A DNA stretch of 64,000 nucleotides from the NCBI RefSeq assembly GCF_900109525.1, contig NZ_FOAN01000006.1:434001-498000 (forward strand), given 5' to 3'. The notes below the pieces were generated by a model, which worked only from the letters and a program-made list of their open reading frames with translations, was not told the DNA's origin and did not search any database. A program made the translations under genes and the position numbers. How positions within the stretch are numbered: position 1 is the stretch's first letter; each line of letters starts with the position of its first letter. Below are positions 15,769 through 26,842 of this stretch, piece by piece. Origin of the DNA: Allobosea lupini. Lineage in GTDB: Bacteria > Pseudomonadota > Alphaproteobacteria > Rhizobiales > Beijerinckiaceae.

Positions 15769-18700
15769 ATGAGCGAGAGCAGGAAGGCGAGCGCGATGGC
15801 CAACACCACTGCTAAAGTTGCCACCACGACGACGGCCGCTTTCGAGCGTTTCCCCGAGGTGCGCGACCCGGCCATGCCGACCCGCCAGGGCCTTTATGAC
15901 CCGTCCTATGAGAAGGACTCCTGCGGCGTCGGCTTCATCGCCGACATGAAGAACCGCAAGAGCCATGCGATCGTCGCGCAGGGTCTGCAGATCCTGCACA
16001 ACATCGACCATCGCGGCGCGGTCGGCGCCGATCCCAAGCTCGGCGATGGCTGCGGCATCCTCACCCAGATCCCGCATCGCTTCTTCAAGGAAGAATGCGC
16101 CGGGATCGGCATCGAGCTGCCCGAGCCCGGTCATTACGCCATCGGCCAGTTCTTCATGCCGCAGGAGGCAGACAACCGCGCCGTCTGCGAGGAGATCGTC
16201 GCCCAGACCGTCGAGGAGGAAGGCCTGATCTTCCTCGGCTGGCGCGACGTGCCGGTGGACAACAGCGATCTCGGCGAGGCCGTCAAGGAGACCGAGCCCT
16301 GCCATCGCCAGATCTTCGTCGGCCGCCCGGCCGAGATCACCGACGAGGACGAGTTCGAGCGGCAGGTCTACGTCCTCAGGAAGTCGGTCTCGAACAAGGT
16401 CTACAAGCGCCATGACCGGGCGACCGCGACCTATTACCCGGTCTCCTTCTCCTGCCGGACCATCGTCTACAAGGGCATGGTGCTGGTCACCCAGCTCGGC
16501 GCCTACTTCAAGGACCTGACCGACGCACGCTTCGAGAGCGCGCTCGCCCTCGTCCACCAGCGCTTCGCCACCAACACCTTCCCGTCCTGGCGCCTCGCCC
16601 ACCCCTACCGGATGGTCGCCCATAACGGCGAAATCAACACGCTGCGCGGCAACGTCAACTGGATGGCGGCCCGCCAGGCCTCGGTCGATTCCGAGCTCTT
16701 CGGCGCCGACATCTCCAAGCTCTGGCCGATCTCCTATGAGGGCCAGTCCGACACCGCCTGCTTCGACAACGCCCTCGAATTCCTGGTCCAGGGCGGCTAT
16801 TCGCTCGCCCACGCCATGATGATGCTGGTGCCCGAGGCCTGGGCCGGCAACCCGCTGATGGATGAGAGCCGGCGCGCCTTCTACGAATACCATGCGGCCC
16901 TCATGGAGCCGTGGGACGGCCCGGCCGCGATCGCCTTCACCGACGGCCGCCAGATCGGCGCGACGCTCGATCGCAACGGCCTGCGCCCCGCCCGCTATCT
17001 CGTCACCGACGACGGCCTCGTCGTGCTCGCCTCGGAGTTCGGTGTGCTGCCGATCCCGGAGGAGAAGATCGTCCAGAAGTGGCGGCTCCAGCCCGGCAAG
17101 ATGCTGCTGATCGATCTCGAGGAAGGCCGCATCATCGGCGACGACGAGATCAAGAGCACCCTCTGCCTCGCCAACCCCTACAAGGACTGGCTGAAGCGCA
17201 CCCAGATCGTGCTGGAGGAGCTGCCGCCGGTCGAGGCACGCGCCTCGCGCACCGACGTCGCCTTGCTCGATCGCCAGCAATCCTTCGGTTACACCCAGGA
17301 AGACACCAGGATCCTGATGGCGCCGATGGCGGTGACCGGCCAGGAAGCCGTCGGCTCGATGGGGACCGACACCCCGATCTCGGCGCTCTCCTCGAAGTCG
17401 AAGCTGCTCTACACCTATTTCAAGCAGAACTTCGCCCAGGTCACCAACCCGGCGATCGACCCGATCCGCGAGGAGCTCGTGATGAGCCTCCTCTCCTTCA
17501 TCGGCCCGCGGCCTAACATCCTCGACCTCGAAGGCACCTCGCGCCGCAAGCGCCTGGAAGTGCGCCAGCCGATCCTGACCAATGACGATCTCGAGAAGAT
17601 CCGCTGCATCGGTCACTACGAGGATCGATTCGACACCAAGACGCTCGACATCACCTATCCGACCCGCGAGGGCGCGGCCGGCATGGAGGGCGCGATCGAG
17701 CGCCTGTGCGAGCGCGCGGAAGCGGCCGTCCATGGCGGCTACAACATCATCATCCTCTCCGACCGCCAGGTCGGGCCCGACCGCATCCCGATCCCGGCGC
17801 TGCTGGCGACGGCAGCGGTCCATCATCACCTGATCCGCAAGGGCCTGCGCACCTCGGTCGGCCTCGTCATCGAATCCGGCGAACCGCGCGAGATCCACCA
17901 CTTCGCCCTGCTCGCGGGCTTCGGCGCCGAAGCGATCAACCCCTATCTCGCCTTCGAGACGCTCGAAGCGCTGTTCGAGGCCGGCGAGTTCCCGCCGGAG
18001 GTCGACCGCTACGAGGTGGTCAAGCGCTTCATCAAGTCGGTCGGCAAGGGGCTGCTCAAGGTCATGTCCAAGATGGGCATCTCGACCTACCAGTCCTATT
18101 GCGGCGCCCAGATCTTCGACGCCGTCGGCCTGCGCACCGAGTTCATCGACAAGTACTTCACCGGCACCATCTCCTCGATCGAGGGCGTCGGTCTCGCCGA
18201 GATCGCCGAGGAGAGCGTGCGCCGCCATCGCGACGCCTTCGGCGGCTCGCCGATCTATCGCGACGCGCTCGACATCGGCGGCGAATACGCCTTCCGCCTG
18301 CGCGGCGAGGCGCATGCCTGGACGCCGGAGAACATCGCGCTGCTCCAGCACGCCGTGCGCGGCAACGCCCGCGACAAGTTCAAGGCCTATTCCGACCTGG
18401 TCAACGACCAGAGCGAGAAGCTCTCGACCATTCGCGGCCTGTTCCACGTCAAGATGGCCGACGAGCTCGGCCGCAAGCCGATCCCTCTGGACGAGGTCGA
18501 GAGCGCAGCCTCGATCGTCAAGCGCTTCTCCACCGGCGCCATGTCCTTCGGCTCGATCAGCCATGAGGCGCATTCGACGCTGGCGCTCGCCATGAACGCG
18601 ATCGGCGGCAAGTCGAACACCGGCGAGGGCGGCGAGGAGCCGGAGCGCTTCAAGCCGCTGCCGGACGGGCGCTCGATGCGCTCGGCGATCAAGCAGGTCG

Positions 18701-20505
18701 CCTCGGGTCGCTTCGGCGTCACCACCGAATACCTCGTCAACTCGCAGATGATGCAGATCAAGGTCTCGCAGGGCGCCAAGCCCGGCGAGGGCGGACAATT
18801 GCCCGGCCACAAGGTCGATGCCCGCATCGCCAAGGTCCGGCATTCGACCCCGGGCGTCGGCCTGATCTCGCCGCCGCCGCACCACGACATCTATTCGATC
18901 GAGGATCTCGCCCAGCTGATCTTCGACCTGAAGAACGTCAACCCGGCGGCGGACGTCTCGGTCAAGCTCGTCTCCGAGCTCGGCGTCGGCACCGTCGCCG
19001 CCGGCGTCGCCAAGGCGCGCGCCGACCACATCACCATCGCCGGCTACGAGGGCGGCACCGGCGCTTCGCCGCTGACCTCGATCAAGCATGCGGGATCGCC
19101 CTGGGAGATCGGCCTCGCCGAGACCCACCAGATCCTGGTGATGAACAAGCTGCGCGGCCGCATCGCCCTCCAAGTCGACGGCGGCCTGCGCACCGGCCGC
19201 GACATCGTCGTCGGCGCGCTGCTCGGGGCCGACGAGTTCGGCTTCGCCACGGCGCCGCTGATCGCAGCCGGCTGCATCATGATGCGCAAGTGCCATCTCA
19301 ACACCTGCCCGGTCGGGGTCGCCACCCAGGACCCGGTGCTGCGCAAGCGCTTCAAGGGCCAGCCCGAGCACGTCATCAACTTCTTCTTCTTCCTCGCCGA
19401 GGACGTGCGCGAGATCATGGCGCAGATGGGCGTCAGGAGCTTCGACGAGCTCGTCGGCCGCTCCGACTGGCTCGACAAGAAGGAAGCCATCGACCACTGG
19501 AAGGCCAAGGGGCTCGACTTCGCCCGCATCTTCCACAAGCCGGAGCCGGGCAAAGGCGTCGCCATCCGCAATGTCGAGCGCCAGCACCACCCGATCGAGT
19601 CGGTGCTCGACCGCACGCTGATCGCCAAGGCCGGCGCCTCGCTCGACAGCGGCGCTCCGGTCGTGATCGAGAGCACCATCCGCAATGTCGATCGCTCGAC
19701 CGGCGCGATGATCTCGGGCGAGATCGCCAAGCGCCATGGCGGGCTCGGCCTGCCGGACGACACGATCACGGTGAAGCTGACCGGCACGGCTGGCCAGAGC
19801 TTCGGCGCCTGGGTTACGTCCGGCGTGACGCTCGATCTCACCGGCCAGGCCAACGACTATGTCGGCAAGGGCCTGTCGGGCGGCAAGCTGATCATCCGCC
19901 CTGATCCGAAGTCGCAGGCGCTCGCCGAGGAGGCGATCATCGTCGGCAACACCGTGCTCTACGGCGCGATCTCCGGCGAATGCTACTTCCGCGGCGTCGC
20001 CGGCGAGCGCTTCGCCGTGCGCAATTCCGGCGCGATCGCGGTGGTCGAGGGCACCGGCGACCATGGCTGCGAATACATGACCGGCGGCGTCGTCGTCGTG
20101 CTCGGCCAGACCGGGCGCAATTTCGCGGCCGGCATGTCGGGCGGCATCGCCTATGTCCTCGACGAGGACAGGAGCTTCGCCAAGCGCTGCAACCTCTCCA
20201 TGGTCGATCTCGAGCCGGTGCCGGAGGAGGAGGAGCTGACCCAGCGCCTCTACCATCATGGCGGCGACCTCGAGTTCAAGGGCCGCATCGACGTCATGGC
20301 CAACATGTCCGGCTATGACGCCGAGCGCCTGCACCAGCTCATCGCCAACCATCTGAAATACACCGGGTCGGCGCGGGCACAGGCGATCCTGGAGAACTGG
20401 GCGGACTACCTGCCCAAATTCGTCAAGGTCATGCCGGTCGAGTACCGGCGCGCACTACTGGAAATCGAGCGGGCCCAGGCCGGCGTCTCGGTCGCGGCGG
20501 AGTGA
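15769..20505 (+). CDS. gltB: Glutamate synthase (NADPH), large subunit
   Basis: The protein has 1578 residues, near the usual length. The glutaminase domain begins after a propeptide, with the nucleophilic Cys52 in DSCGVGF. The motif [12 protein letters not shown] and the segment [12 protein letters not shown] mark this amidotransferase domain. The FMN/iron-sulfur synthase domain includes [23 protein letters not shown] and a Cys cluster in [13 protein letters not shown]. The C-terminal GXGXG beta-helix domain has the glycine-rich ending typical of the family. The start at 15769 has GGAGG five bases upstream. gltD follows within five bases. Confidence 0.97.
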   Translation: MSESRKASAMANTTAKVATTTTAAFERFPEVRDPAMPTRQGLYDPSYEKDSCGVGFIADMKNRKSHAIVAQGLQILHNIDHRGAVGADPKLGDGCGILTQIPHRFFKEECAGIGIELPEPGHYAIGQFFMPQEADNRAVCEEIVAQTVEEEGLIFLGWRDVPVDNSDLGEAVKETEPCHRQIFVGRPAEITDEDEFERQVYVLRKSVSNKVYKRHDRATATYYPVSFSCRTIVYKGMVLVTQLGAYFKDLTDARFESALALVHQRFATNTFPSWRLAHPYRMVAHNGEINTLRGNVNWMAARQASVDSELFGADISKLWPISYEGQSDTACFDNALEFLVQGGYSLAHAMMMLVPEAWAGNPLMDESRRAFYEYHAALMEPWDGPAAIAFTDGRQIGATLDRNGLRPARYLVTDDGLVVLASEFGVLPIPEEKIVQKWRLQPGKMLLIDLEEGRIIGDDEIKSTLCLANPYKDWLKRTQIVLEELPPVEARASRTDVALLDRQQSFGYTQEDTRILMAPMAVTGQEAVGSMGTDTPISALSSKSKLLYTYFKQNFAQVTNPAIDPIREELVMSLLSFIGPRPNILDLEGTSRRKRLEVRQPILTNDDLEKIRCIGHYEDRFDTKTLDITYPTREGAAGMEGAIERLCERAEAAVHGGYNIIILSDRQVGPDRIPIPALLATAAVHHHLIRKGLRTSVGLVIESGEPREIHHFALLAGFGAEAINPYLAFETLEALFEAGEFPPEVDRYEVVKRFIKSVGKGLLKVMSKMGISTYQSYCGAQIFDAVGLRTEFIDKYFTGTISSIEGVGLAEIAEESVRRHRDAFGGSPIYRDALDIGGEYAFRLRGEAHAWTPENIALLQHAVRGNARDKFKAYSDLVNDQSEKLSTIRGLFHVKMADELGRKPIPLDEVESAASIVKRFSTGAMSFGSISHEAHSTLALAMNAIGGKSNTGEGGEEPERFKPLPDGRSMRSAIKQVASGRFGVTTEYLVNSQMMQIKVSQGAKPGEGGQLPGHKVDARIAKVRHSTPGVGLISPPPHHDIYSIEDLAQLIFDLKNVNPAADVSVKLVSELGVGTVAAGVAKARADHITIAGYEGGTGASPLTSIKHAGSPWEIGLAETHQILVMNKLRGRIALQVDGGLRTGRDIVVGALLGADEFGFATAPLIAAGCIMMRKCHLNTCPVGVATQDPVLRKRFKGQPEHVINFFFFLAEDVREIMAQMGVRSFDELVGRSDWLDKKEAIDHWKAKGLDFARIFHKPEPGKGVAIRNVERQHHPIESVLDRTLIAKAGASLDSGAPVVIESTIRNVDRSTGAMISGEIAKRHGGLGLPDDTITVKLTGTAGQSFGAWVTSGVTLDLTGQANDYVGKGLSGGKLIIRPDPKSQALAEEAIIVGNTVLYGAISGECYFRGVAGERFAVRNSGAIAVVEGTGDHGCEYMTGGVVVVLGQTGRNFAAGMSGGIAYVLDEDRSFAKRCNLSMVDLEPVPEEEELTQRLYHHGGDLEFKGRIDVMANMSGYDAERLHQLIANHLKYTGSARAQAILENWADYLPKFVKVMPVEYRRALLEIERAQAGVSVAAE

Positions 20506-20509
20506 GACG

Positions 20510-21934
20510 ATGGGCAAGGTAACCGGCTTTCTCGAGATTGATCGTCGCGACCGGAAGTATCGTCCGGCCTCGGATCGTATCCGCAACTACAAGGAGTTCG
20601 TGATCCCGCTCGGCCGGGAGGCGACCCGCGACCAGGCGGCGCGCTGCATGAACTGCGGCATCCCGTATTGTCACAATGGCTGCCCGGTCAACAACCAGAT
20701 CCCGGACTGGAACGATCTCGTCTACAACGACAAGTGGCAGGAAGCGCTCGGCAACCTGCACTCGACCAACAACTTCCCCGAATTCACCGGCCGCGTCTGC
20801 CCCGCCCCGTGCGAGGCGTCGTGCACGCTGAACCTCGAGGACACCCCGGTCACGATCAAGTCGATCGAATGCGCGATCGTCGACAAGGGCTGGGAAGAAG
20901 GCTGGATCGTTCCTGAGCCGGCCGAGGTCAAGACCGGAAAGAAGATCGCGATCATCGGCTCCGGCCCGGCCGGCCTCGCCGCCGCCCAGCAGCTCGCCCG
21001 CGTCGGCCACGAGGTCCATGTCTATGAGCGCCAGGGCCGCGCCGGTGGCCTGCTGCGCTATGGCATTCCCGACTTCAAGATGGAGAAGTCGCATGTCGAT
21101 CGGCGCGTCGCCCAGATGGAGGCCGAAGGCGTCGTCTTCCATTACGGCGTCAATGTCGGCGTCGACATCGAACCGCAGGAACTGCTCGCTCAGTACGACG
21201 CGATCGGCCTGACCGGCGGCGCCGAGAAGCCGCGCGACCTGCCGATCGAGGGCCGCGACCTCGACGGCGTCCAGTTCGCCATGGACTTCCTGCCGCAGCA
21301 GAACCGCCGCAATGGCGGCGAGCCTGACACGACGGGCAACGCCCGGCCGATCCTCGCCGGCGGCAAGCATGTCGTCGTCATCGGCGGCGGCGACACCGGC
21401 TCCGACTGCATCGGCACCTCGGTGCGCCAGGGCGCGCTCTCCGTCACCCAGCTCGAGATCATGCCGCAGCCGCCGGAAAAGGAGAACAAGGCGCTGACCT
21501 GGCCGAACTGGCCGCTGAAGCTGCGGACGTCCTCCAGCCATGAGGAAGGCGCCGAGCGCGACTTCGCGGTCGGCACCGTCAAGTTCACCGGCGAGAACGG
21601 CAAGGTGAAGACGCTGCACTGCACCAAGGTCGATGCCAGCTTCAAGCCGATCGCGGGCACGGAGTTCCAGCTCAAGGCCGATCTCGTCCTGCTCGCCATG
21701 GGCTTCGTCTCGCCTGTGCATGACGGCCTGCTCGAGAAGCTCGGCGTCAAGCTCGACGGCCGCGGCAATGTCGAAGCCAACATGCTGGCCTACAAGACCT
21801 CGGTCGAGAAGGTCTTCGCCGCCGGCGACATGCGCCGCGGCCAGTCGCTGGTGGTCTGGGCGATCCGCGAGGGCCGCCAGATGGCCCACGCGATCGACAA
21901 GCACCTGATGGGCGAGACCATCCTGCCGCGCTGA
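20510..21934 (+). CDS. gltD: Glutamate synthase (NADPH), small subunit
   Basis: This 474-residue electron-donor subunit passes NADPH electrons to GltB. An N-terminal cysteine-rich domain ([17 protein letters not shown] and CPAPCEASC) binds two iron-sulfur clusters. FAD binds at [17 protein letters not shown] and NADPH at [10 protein letters not shown]. It starts four bases after gltB ends, forming a two-gene operon. The pair assimilates ammonia with glutamine synthetase. Confidence 0.97.
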   Translation: MGKVTGFLEIDRRDRKYRPASDRIRNYKEFVIPLGREATRDQAARCMNCGIPYCHNGCPVNNQIPDWNDLVYNDKWQEALGNLHSTNNFPEFTGRVCPAPCEASCTLNLEDTPVTIKSIECAIVDKGWEEGWIVPEPAEVKTGKKIAIIGSGPAGLAAAQQLARVGHEVHVYERQGRAGGLLRYGIPDFKMEKSHVDRRVAQMEAEGVVFHYGVNVGVDIEPQELLAQYDAIGLTGGAEKPRDLPIEGRDLDGVQFAMDFLPQQNRRNGGEPDTTGNARPILAGGKHVVVIGGGDTGSDCIGTSVRQGALSVTQLEIMPQPPEKENKALTWPNWPLKLRTSSSHEEGAERDFAVGTVKFTGENGKVKTLHCTKVDASFKPIAGTEFQLKADLVLLAMGFVSPVHDGLLEKLGVKLDGRGNVEANMLAYKTSVEKVFAAGDMRRGQSLVVWAIREGRQMAHAIDKHLMGETILPR

Positions 21935-21982
21935 GCGGCTGGAGTAATCGGTAAGCACAGAGCGGAATGAAGGGCGCGTGAA

Positions 21983-22114
21983 CCCTTCTCCCGTGTGGGA
22001 GAAGGGCAGGGATGAGGGCCTGCCTTATCCGTAGAAGGCGCAACGGCGCCGCCTCGCCCGAATAATCAGCGGCGGTCCCTCACCCCTGCCCCTCTCCCAT
22101 CCGGGAGAGGGGTT
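21983..22114. repeat. Pair of inverted palindromic REP-like elements
   Basis: The first element is CCCTTCTCCC-GTGT-GGGAGAAGGG (21983-22006) followed by CAGGGATGAGGG. The second begins CCCTCACCCCTGCCC and continues CTCTCCC-ATCC-GGGAGAG (about 22075-22114). The second is the first read on the opposite strand with small differences, so the two face each other about 60 bases apart. They lie between convergent gltD and mutT, where REP/BIME-type elements commonly act as transcript 3'-end hairpins. Confidence 0.75.
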
Positions 22115-22150
22115 CTGCGTTCCGGTTCCTCGCTAATCACGTACTGACAC

Positions 22151-22555
22151 TCACGCCCCCAGCAGATCCACCAGCGGCGGGATCAGCGGTTCGTCGGCCG
22201 GTGGCATGGCAAGATCGCGCAGCTTGCCGGGGCGCACCCATTTCAGCGCCTGCCCCTCGCGCGACATCGCCGTCCCCTCCCAGCGCCGGCAGATATAGAG
22301 CGGCATCAAGAGGTGGAACTCGGGATAGGCGTAGCTGGCGAAGGTCAGCGGCGCGAGGCAAGCTTCCTTGACCTCGATACCGAGTTCCTCGGCAAGCTCG
22401 CGGATGAGCGCCGGCTCCGGCCGCTCGCCGGCCTCCAGCTTGCCGCCTGGGAACTCCCAGAGGCCGGCCAGCGCCTTGCCCTCGGGACGTTGGGTGACGA
22501 GCACGCGATTGTCGGAATCGACCAGCGCGCAGGCGACGACGAGCAGCAGCTTCAC
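22151..22555 (-). CDS. mutT: Nudix hydrolase, MutT-type (8-oxo-dGTP diphosphatase)
   Basis: This 134-residue protein has the Nudix box GGKLEAGERPEPALIRELAEE followed by LGI, which fits GX5EX7REUXEEXGU and binds the metal. The N-terminus LLVVACALVDSDNRVLVTQRP is the MutT start. It would clear 8-oxo-dGTP from the nucleotide pool. It is the last gene of the leftward group argJ-eamA-lipoprotein-mutT, an order similar to other Hyphomicrobiales. The start lies eight bases after the stop of the lipoprotein gene. Confidence 0.93.
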   Translation of the reverse strand: MKLLLVVACALVDSDNRVLVTQRPEGKALAGLWEFPGGKLEAGERPEPALIRELAEELGIEVKEACLAPLTFASYAYPEFHLLMPLYICRRWEGTAMSREGQALKWVRPGKLRDLAMPPADEPLIPPLVDLLGA

Positions 22556-22563
22556 GGCAAGAT

Positions 22564-23073
22564 CTAATGTCCCGAGAGGATGACCTCGACCGGTTCGGTT
22601 TCCTTGCCGGTCAGCGTGACCTCGTCATAGACCGTGCCGCCCTCGCGGAAAACCTGATCCTCCTCGCCCCAGATCACCTGGGTCGAGACGAAATAGCTGC
22701 CGGGCGCGACCTTATCGAAGCTGAACCGGCCATTCGCCGCCGTTTTCGTCGTGCGGGTCAGCTCGGCGTAGCGCGGATCGACCTGCTCGTTCGGATAGCG
22801 CCAGTGCGGCAGGAACTTGGCCTTGCCGAAAACGCGATTGAAGCGCTCGCGGGCATAGGCCGTCGCCGGGATCAGCCTGACCACCTCGCCGGCCGCATTC
22901 ACCACCTGCCCCTTCGAACGCGTCCGGAAAGCGTGGCCGACGATGACGCCAGTACCGGGTTTCCGGATGACGGCGGCCTCCTCGGCCGAGAAGGACGAAG
23001 CCGTCGGCGACGGCTGCGCGACACAAGCTCCCAGCAGAGCCGCAAGGCCCAGCACGCAGTCTATCCTTATCAT
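22564..23073 (-). CDS. Putative lipoprotein with carboxypeptidase-regulatory-like domain
   Basis: The protein has 169 residues. A short hydrophobic leader ends with the lipobox LLGAC at Cys17. The middle (TAANGRFSFDKVAPGSYFVS) resembles the CarboxypepD_reg/Cna-B fold seen in surface and extracellular proteins. The start ATG at 23073 overlaps the stop of the upstream EamA gene (ATGA), implying coupled translation. The function is unknown. An open frame continues upstream to 23469, but only the ATG at 23073 gives the lipobox-bearing N-terminus. Confidence 0.72.
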   Translation of the reverse strand: MIRIDCVLGLAALLGACVAQPSPTASSFSAEEAAVIRKPGTGVIVGHAFRTRSKGQVVNAAGEVVRLIPATAYARERFNRVFGKAKFLPHWRYPNEQVDPRYAELTRTTKTAANGRFSFDKVAPGSYFVSTQVIWGEEDQVFREGGTVYDEVTLTGKETEPVEVILSGH

Positions 23074-24011
23074 TCGGCACGTCCCCCCGCAGGCGCCGTC
23101 GAGACCAGAAAGACGCCAGCAAGGATGATGCAACCTCCGATGACCTGCCGCAACTCCAGCGTTTCGCCGAGCACGAGCACACCCATCGCGACAGCGACCG
23201 CCGGAACCAGATAGCCGGTCATCGCCGCCCGTGTCGGCCCGGCCGCACGGATCAGCCGCATGAAGAACGCCACCGGCATCGCTGTTGCGAACACGCCGAG
23301 CGCCAGCGCGGCCTGCCAATGCGGGGCCAGGGCCAGAAGTGCCCCCCAGCCGGAGACCGTCAGCGTCAGCAGCAGCGCCCCGGTGCCGGAGACCATCTGC
23401 TGGCCGAGTGCGAGCCGGATCGGATCGCCCGCTCGCGGCGGCACGGCGCGCGTGTAGAGGTTCGCGCATGCATAGGACAGCGTCGCACCGACCATGGCGA
23501 GCAGGCTGAGCGCCGTGCCGCCGCCCTCGATCACGCGCGGGCCGACCAGGATGGCGACCCCAGCCATGCCGACCAGGATGCCGACGAGCCGGCGCCGGCT
23601 CAACTGCTCCTCCGCGAACAGGACATGCGCGAACAGCGCCGTGACCAGCGGCCCCGCCGCCTGGATCATCGCCGCCGGCCCGCTGGCGAGCTGGATCAGC
23701 GCATAGGCGACGAGCACGTTCGGCAGCCAGCCATTGCAGGTGCCGAGCACCAGCCAGTGGCGGAGCTCATGGCGGCGGGGCAGCGGGCTCTGGCCGCGCG
23801 CCATGACGAACAGCGCCAGTGTCGCCGCGCCGAGCAGGCCGCGGCAGGCGGCGATCGCCCAGGGGGCGACCTCGCCTGCCATCAGCTTGATGAACAGGTA
23901 GCTGCTCCCCCACAGGAAGGAGCAGGCAGCAAGATTGCCGACGATGAAGCTCTTGCTCGGGCCTGCCGAGCCGGAAGGCTCAGGAGCGGTAGTCGCCGTT
24001 GATTTCGACAT
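23070..24011 (-). CDS. DMT-family transporter (EamA domains)
   Basis: This 313-residue inner-membrane protein has about ten hydrophobic helices, made of two EamA repeats. The first begins at [15 protein letters not shown] and the second near [19 protein letters not shown]. It probably exports a small metabolite such as an amino acid. The start overlaps the end of argJ by 32 bases in another frame, and its stop overlaps the next gene by four. It is part of the leftward argJ group. Confidence 0.87.
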   Translation of the reverse strand: MSKSTATTAPEPSGSAGPSKSFIVGNLAACSFLWGSSYLFIKLMAGEVAPWAIAACRGLLGAATLALFVMARGQSPLPRRHELRHWLVLGTCNGWLPNVLVAYALIQLASGPAAMIQAAGPLVTALFAHVLFAEEQLSRRRLVGILVGMAGVAILVGPRVIEGGGTALSLLAMVGATLSYACANLYTRAVPPRAGDPIRLALGQQMVSGTGALLLTLTVSGWGALLALAPHWQAALALGVFATAMPVAFFMRLIRAAGPTRAAMTGYLVPAVAVAMGVLVLGETLELRQVIGGCIILAGVFLVSTAPAGGRAE

Positions 24012-25233
24012 AGGCCTTGGTCAGGTCGCAGGTCCAGACCGTGGCCTTGCCGCGGCCGAGGCCGAGATCGGCGGTGACGACGATGTGCTCGCCCTTCATG
24101 TAGTCGGAGACGGCCTGCTCGTCATAGGAAGCGGCGCGCGCGCCCGCTTCCGCCACCTTGATCGCGCCGAAGGAGATGTCGAGCCTGTCGCGATCTGCCG
24201 GCTCGCCGGCCTTGCCGACCGCCATGACGATGCGGCCCCAATTGGCGTCCTCGCCGGCGACCGCGGTCTTGACCAGCGGCGAATTGGCGATCGAGAGCGC
24301 GACCCTCTTGGCCGAGCGCGCCGACTTCGCCCCCACGACGCGGACCTCGACGAACTTGCGGGCGCCCTCGCCATCCTTGCAGACCAGATGCGACAGCTCG
24401 AGCAGCAGCGCGTTCAGCGCCCGCTTGAAGCCCGACAGCCGCGCATCGTTCGGATCGGTGATCTCCGGCACGCCGCGCGCCCTGGCTTTCCCGGTCGAGA
24501 ACAGCATCAGCGTGTCGGATGTCGAGGTGTCGCTATCGACCGTGATCGCGTTGAACGAGCCCTTGACGCCCTTCGACAGCAAAGCCTGCAGCACGGGCGC
24601 CGCGATCGGCGCATCGGTGAAGACGAAGGAGAGCATCGTCGCCATGTCGGGCGCAATCATGCCGGCGCCCTTGGCGATGCCGGCAATCACCACCTCATGC
24701 CCGTCGATCTTGGCCTTGCGCGAGACGGCCTTGGGGAAAGTGTCGGTGGTCATGATCGCCTTGGCGGCGTCGAGCCATGGACCGTCGGCGGCGCGCTTGG
24801 CGCAATCGGCCAGCACGCTCTCGAACTTGGTCGCGTCGAGCGGCTCGCCGATCACGCCGGTCGAGGCGATGAAGACCTCTTCCGCCTTGCAGCCTGCGGC
24901 CTTGGCCGCGATCTTCGCGGTCAGAGCCACCGAGTCGCGGCCCTTCAGGCCAGTGAAGGCATTGGCATTGCCGGAATTGACGACGATGGCGCGCGCCTTG
25001 CCCTGCGCCAGGTTCTCGCGGCACCAGTCGACCGGCGCCGACGGGCATTTCGAGCGGGTGAAGACGCCGGCAGCCTGCGAGCCGTCGTCGAGCAGGACGA
25101 GCACGACATCGGTGCGGCCCTTGTAGCGGATGCCGGCCTCGGCAGTGGCGAAGCGCACACCCGGCACGGCCGGGACCTTGGGCTGGCGCTTCGGCGCAAG
25201 CGGAGAAACGGGAACATCCTTGCCGGCCATCAT
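23980..25233 (-). CDS. argJ: Bifunctional glutamate N-acetyltransferase / ornithine acetyltransferase
   Basis: This 417-residue enzyme recycles the acetyl group in arginine synthesis by moving it from N-acetylornithine to glutamate. The precursor cleaves itself at the motif [10 protein letters not shown], where Thr199 becomes the N-terminal nucleophile. The N-terminal part has [12 protein letters not shown], typical of the family. A second start at 25230 would remove one residue. The genes downstream on the same strand are eamA, a lipoprotein and mutT. Confidence 0.96.
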   Translation of the reverse strand: MMAGKDVPVSPLAPKRQPKVPAVPGVRFATAEAGIRYKGRTDVVLVLLDDGSQAAGVFTRSKCPSAPVDWCRENLAQGKARAIVVNSGNANAFTGLKGRDSVALTAKIAAKAAGCKAEEVFIASTGVIGEPLDATKFESVLADCAKRAADGPWLDAAKAIMTTDTFPKAVSRKAKIDGHEVVIAGIAKGAGMIAPDMATMLSFVFTDAPIAAPVLQALLSKGVKGSFNAITVDSDTSTSDTLMLFSTGKARARGVPEITDPNDARLSGFKRALNALLLELSHLVCKDGEGARKFVEVRVVGAKSARSAKRVALSIANSPLVKTAVAGEDANWGRIVMAVGKAGEPADRDRLDISFGAIKVAEAGARAASYDEQAVSDYMKGEHIVVTADLGLGRGKATVWTCDLTKAYVEINGDYRS

Positions 25234-25295
25234 GCGCCTCCTCGTATGGTTGGCCCGATGTGCCGCAGCGGAGGGTAGAAGGCAAGGCCGCCCTA

Positions 25296-25324
25296 TCGAC
25301 AGTCTTATAGCATATTGCTATAGA
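25296..25324 (+). promoter_or_regulatory. Promoter of the RelE/XRE module
   Basis: TCGACA at 25296-25301 and TATAGA at 25319-25324 are 17 bases apart, close to consensus. The first coding base of the toxin (GTG at 25331) is about where transcription would begin, so the mRNA may be leaderless. A palindrome overlaps the -10 element. Confidence 0.6.
25306..25322. promoter_or_regulatory. Palindromic operator of the toxin-antitoxin module
   Basis: TATAGCA-TAT-TGCTATA is a perfect inverted repeat with 7-bp arms, placed between the promoter elements and overlapping the -10. Such a site is expected for repression by the XRE antitoxin. It is inference from position and symmetry. Confidence 0.7.
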
Positions 25325-25330
25325 TCACAC

Positions 25331-25585
25331 GTGAGGCAGATCAACTACAGCAGGGACGCGCTCAAGACCCTGGTCGGGCTGCCGGCCAATACCGCGACGC
25401 GGATCCGAGCCAAGATCGCTCAGTACGCGGCCGCCCCGAAAGCCCAGACCAACAACGTCAAGGCCCTGCAAGGTAGCAAGGGCTACTTCAGGCTTCGGGT
25501 AGGCGATTGGCGGGTCATCTTCCGCGACGATGGAACGGTGATCCTGATCGTAAAGGTTGCGGCGAGGGGATCCGCGTATGATTGA
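25331..25585 (+). CDS. RelE/ParE-superfamily toxin of a type II toxin-antitoxin pair
   Basis: This 84-residue protein matches the RelE/ParE fold: an N-terminal helix pair (RDALKTLVGLPANTATRIRAKI) and then strands (LRVGDWRVIFRDDGTVILIVKV). The segment YFRLRVGDWRVIF is the most recognisable. Members cut mRNA on the ribosome or poison gyrase. The start is GTG at 25331; a longer frame begins upstream but crosses the palindromic operator. The antitoxin gene follows after 12 bases, so the order is toxin first, as in HigBA. Confidence 0.85.
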   Translation: MRQINYSRDALKTLVGLPANTATRIRAKIAQYAAAPKAQTNNVKALQGSKGYFRLRVGDWRVIFRDDGTVILIVKVAARGSAYD

Positions 25586-25597
25586 GGACAGACCGTC

Positions 25598-25969
25598 ATG
25601 AAAGAATATCTTCAGCTGACGATCGACGGCGAGCCTTATGTCGCCTTGTCACGGGCAGCCTATGAGAGACTTATCGAGGCAGCCGAGGACGCGGCCGATC
25701 TGCGCGCCATCGCACAATTCGAACGTCGCCTCGCGGCAGGAGAAGAGGAACTCCTTCCCTCCGACATGGTCGGGCGCATCATCGCGGGCGAAAACCGCGT
25801 TCGCGTCTGGCGCGAGCATCGCGGCCTGTCCGTAAGCGCGCTGGCCGACAAGGCCGGCATCGCTCAGCCCTATCTGTCGCAGATCGAAACCGGCAAGCGT
25901 GAGGGCACGCTTCAAACGATGAAGAAGATCGCCGACGCGCTGAAGATCACGGTCGACGATCTGATCTGA
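25598..25969 (+). CDS. XRE-family antitoxin (HTH_3)
   Basis: The protein has 123 residues. The C-terminal half (WREHRGLSVSALADKAGIAQ and YLSQIETGKREGTLQTMKKI) is a canonical Cro/CI helix-turn-helix. The N-terminal half (LTIDGEPYVALSRAAYERLI) resembles the dimer or toxin-binding segment of HigA-like antitoxins. It would neutralise the upstream RelE-like toxin and repress the operon at the palindrome. The pair is inserted between argJ and the parvulin gene. Confidence 0.87.
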   Translation: MKEYLQLTIDGEPYVALSRAAYERLIEAAEDAADLRAIAQFERRLAAGEEELLPSDMVGRIIAGENRVRVWREHRGLSVSALADKAGIAQPYLSQIETGKREGTLQTMKKIADALKITVDDLI

Positions 25970-25993
25970 AGCACCAGGCCGAGAGCCAGGATG

Positions 25994-26842
25994 TCAGGGC
26001 TTCTTCGGCTCCGCCGGGGTCGCGGGCGTCGCCGGGGCGGCCGGCTTGTCGAGGCGCTCGACCTTGGCCTTGTCGCGCAGCCCGACGATGATGTCCTGCT
26101 GCGCCTTGCGGACCAGATACTGGTCGATCTGCGGCTTGACCTCGTCGAAGCTCGGCAGCGGCTTGGTGCGCTTGTCCTCGAGCTTGATGACGTGCCAGCC
26201 GAACTGGCTCTTCACCGGCTCGGAGACCTGGCCCTTCTCGAGCTTGAAGGCGGCCTCGGCGAATTCCGGCACCATCCGGTCCTTGGCGAACCAGCCGAGA
26301 TCGCCGCCTTCCTTGCCCGAGCCGGGATCCTTGGAGAGCTCGGCCGCGACCTTGGCGAAGTCCTCGCCCTTCTTCACCCGCTCCAGCGCCGCCTTGGCCT
26401 GCGCCTCCTCGGGCACCAGGATGTGACGGGCGTGGACCTCTTCCTCGGGCTTCATCGCCTTGACGGTGTCGTCGAACAGCTTCTTGGCCGCCTCGGGCGT
26501 CGCCGCCTTCTTGGCCTCGACCGTCAGATATTCGTCCAGCAGCAGCTTGTCCCGGTTATAGGCCAGTCGCTTGGCGAAGTCCGGCCCGTCGCCGACCTTG
26601 GCGGCGGCGGCAGCCTTGGCGCCGAGCTTGAGGTCGACCAGATAGTTGATCACTTCCTCGCGCTTGCGCTCCTCCGGCATCTGCGCGGTACGCTCGCCGA
26701 GATCCTCCTCGGCCAGCTTGATGTCACCTTCGGTGATGGTGATGCCGTCGACCTTGGCGACGGGCTTGTCCTGCTGAGCCAGGGCCGGCACGGCGGCCAG
26801 CGCGAAGCCAAGCGACAGCAAGGCGAGACGGGAGGACAACAT
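25994..26842 (-). CDS. Parvulin-type peptidyl-prolyl cis-trans isomerase, periplasmic
   Basis: This 282-residue protein has a Sec signal (hydrophobic LALLSLGFALAAVPALA, cut near residue 22). The parvulin domain, from about residue 120 to 225, contains EVHARHILVPEE, GGDLGWFAKDRMVPEF and SQFGWHVIKLED. The N-terminal helical domain resembles SurA/PrsA. It would help outer-membrane proteins fold. The C-terminus is a short Pro/Ala/Lys tail. The ATG at 26842 gives the signal peptide; the frame extends upstream to 27052 without support. It is divergent from secA. Confidence 0.92.
   Translation of the reverse strand: MLSSRLALLSLGFALAAVPALAQQDKPVAKVDGITITEGDIKLAEEDLGERTAQMPEERKREEVINYLVDLKLGAKAAAAAKVGDGPDFAKRLAYNRDKLLLDEYLTVEAKKAATPEAAKKLFDDTVKAMKPEEEVHARHILVPEEAQAKAALERVKKGEDFAKVAAELSKDPGSGKEGGDLGWFAKDRMVPEFAEAAFKLEKGQVSEPVKSQFGWHVIKLEDKRTKPLPSFDEVKPQIDQYLVRKAQQDIIVGLRDKAKVERLDKPAAPATPATPAEPKKP

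Noticed and set aside
15415-20352. Open frame of 1645 codons on the minus strand across gltB
   Set aside because: It is antisense to a well-identified gltB. High GC content removes stop codons from the opposite frame. The translation is rich in Asp, Val, Ala, Arg and shows no family motif.
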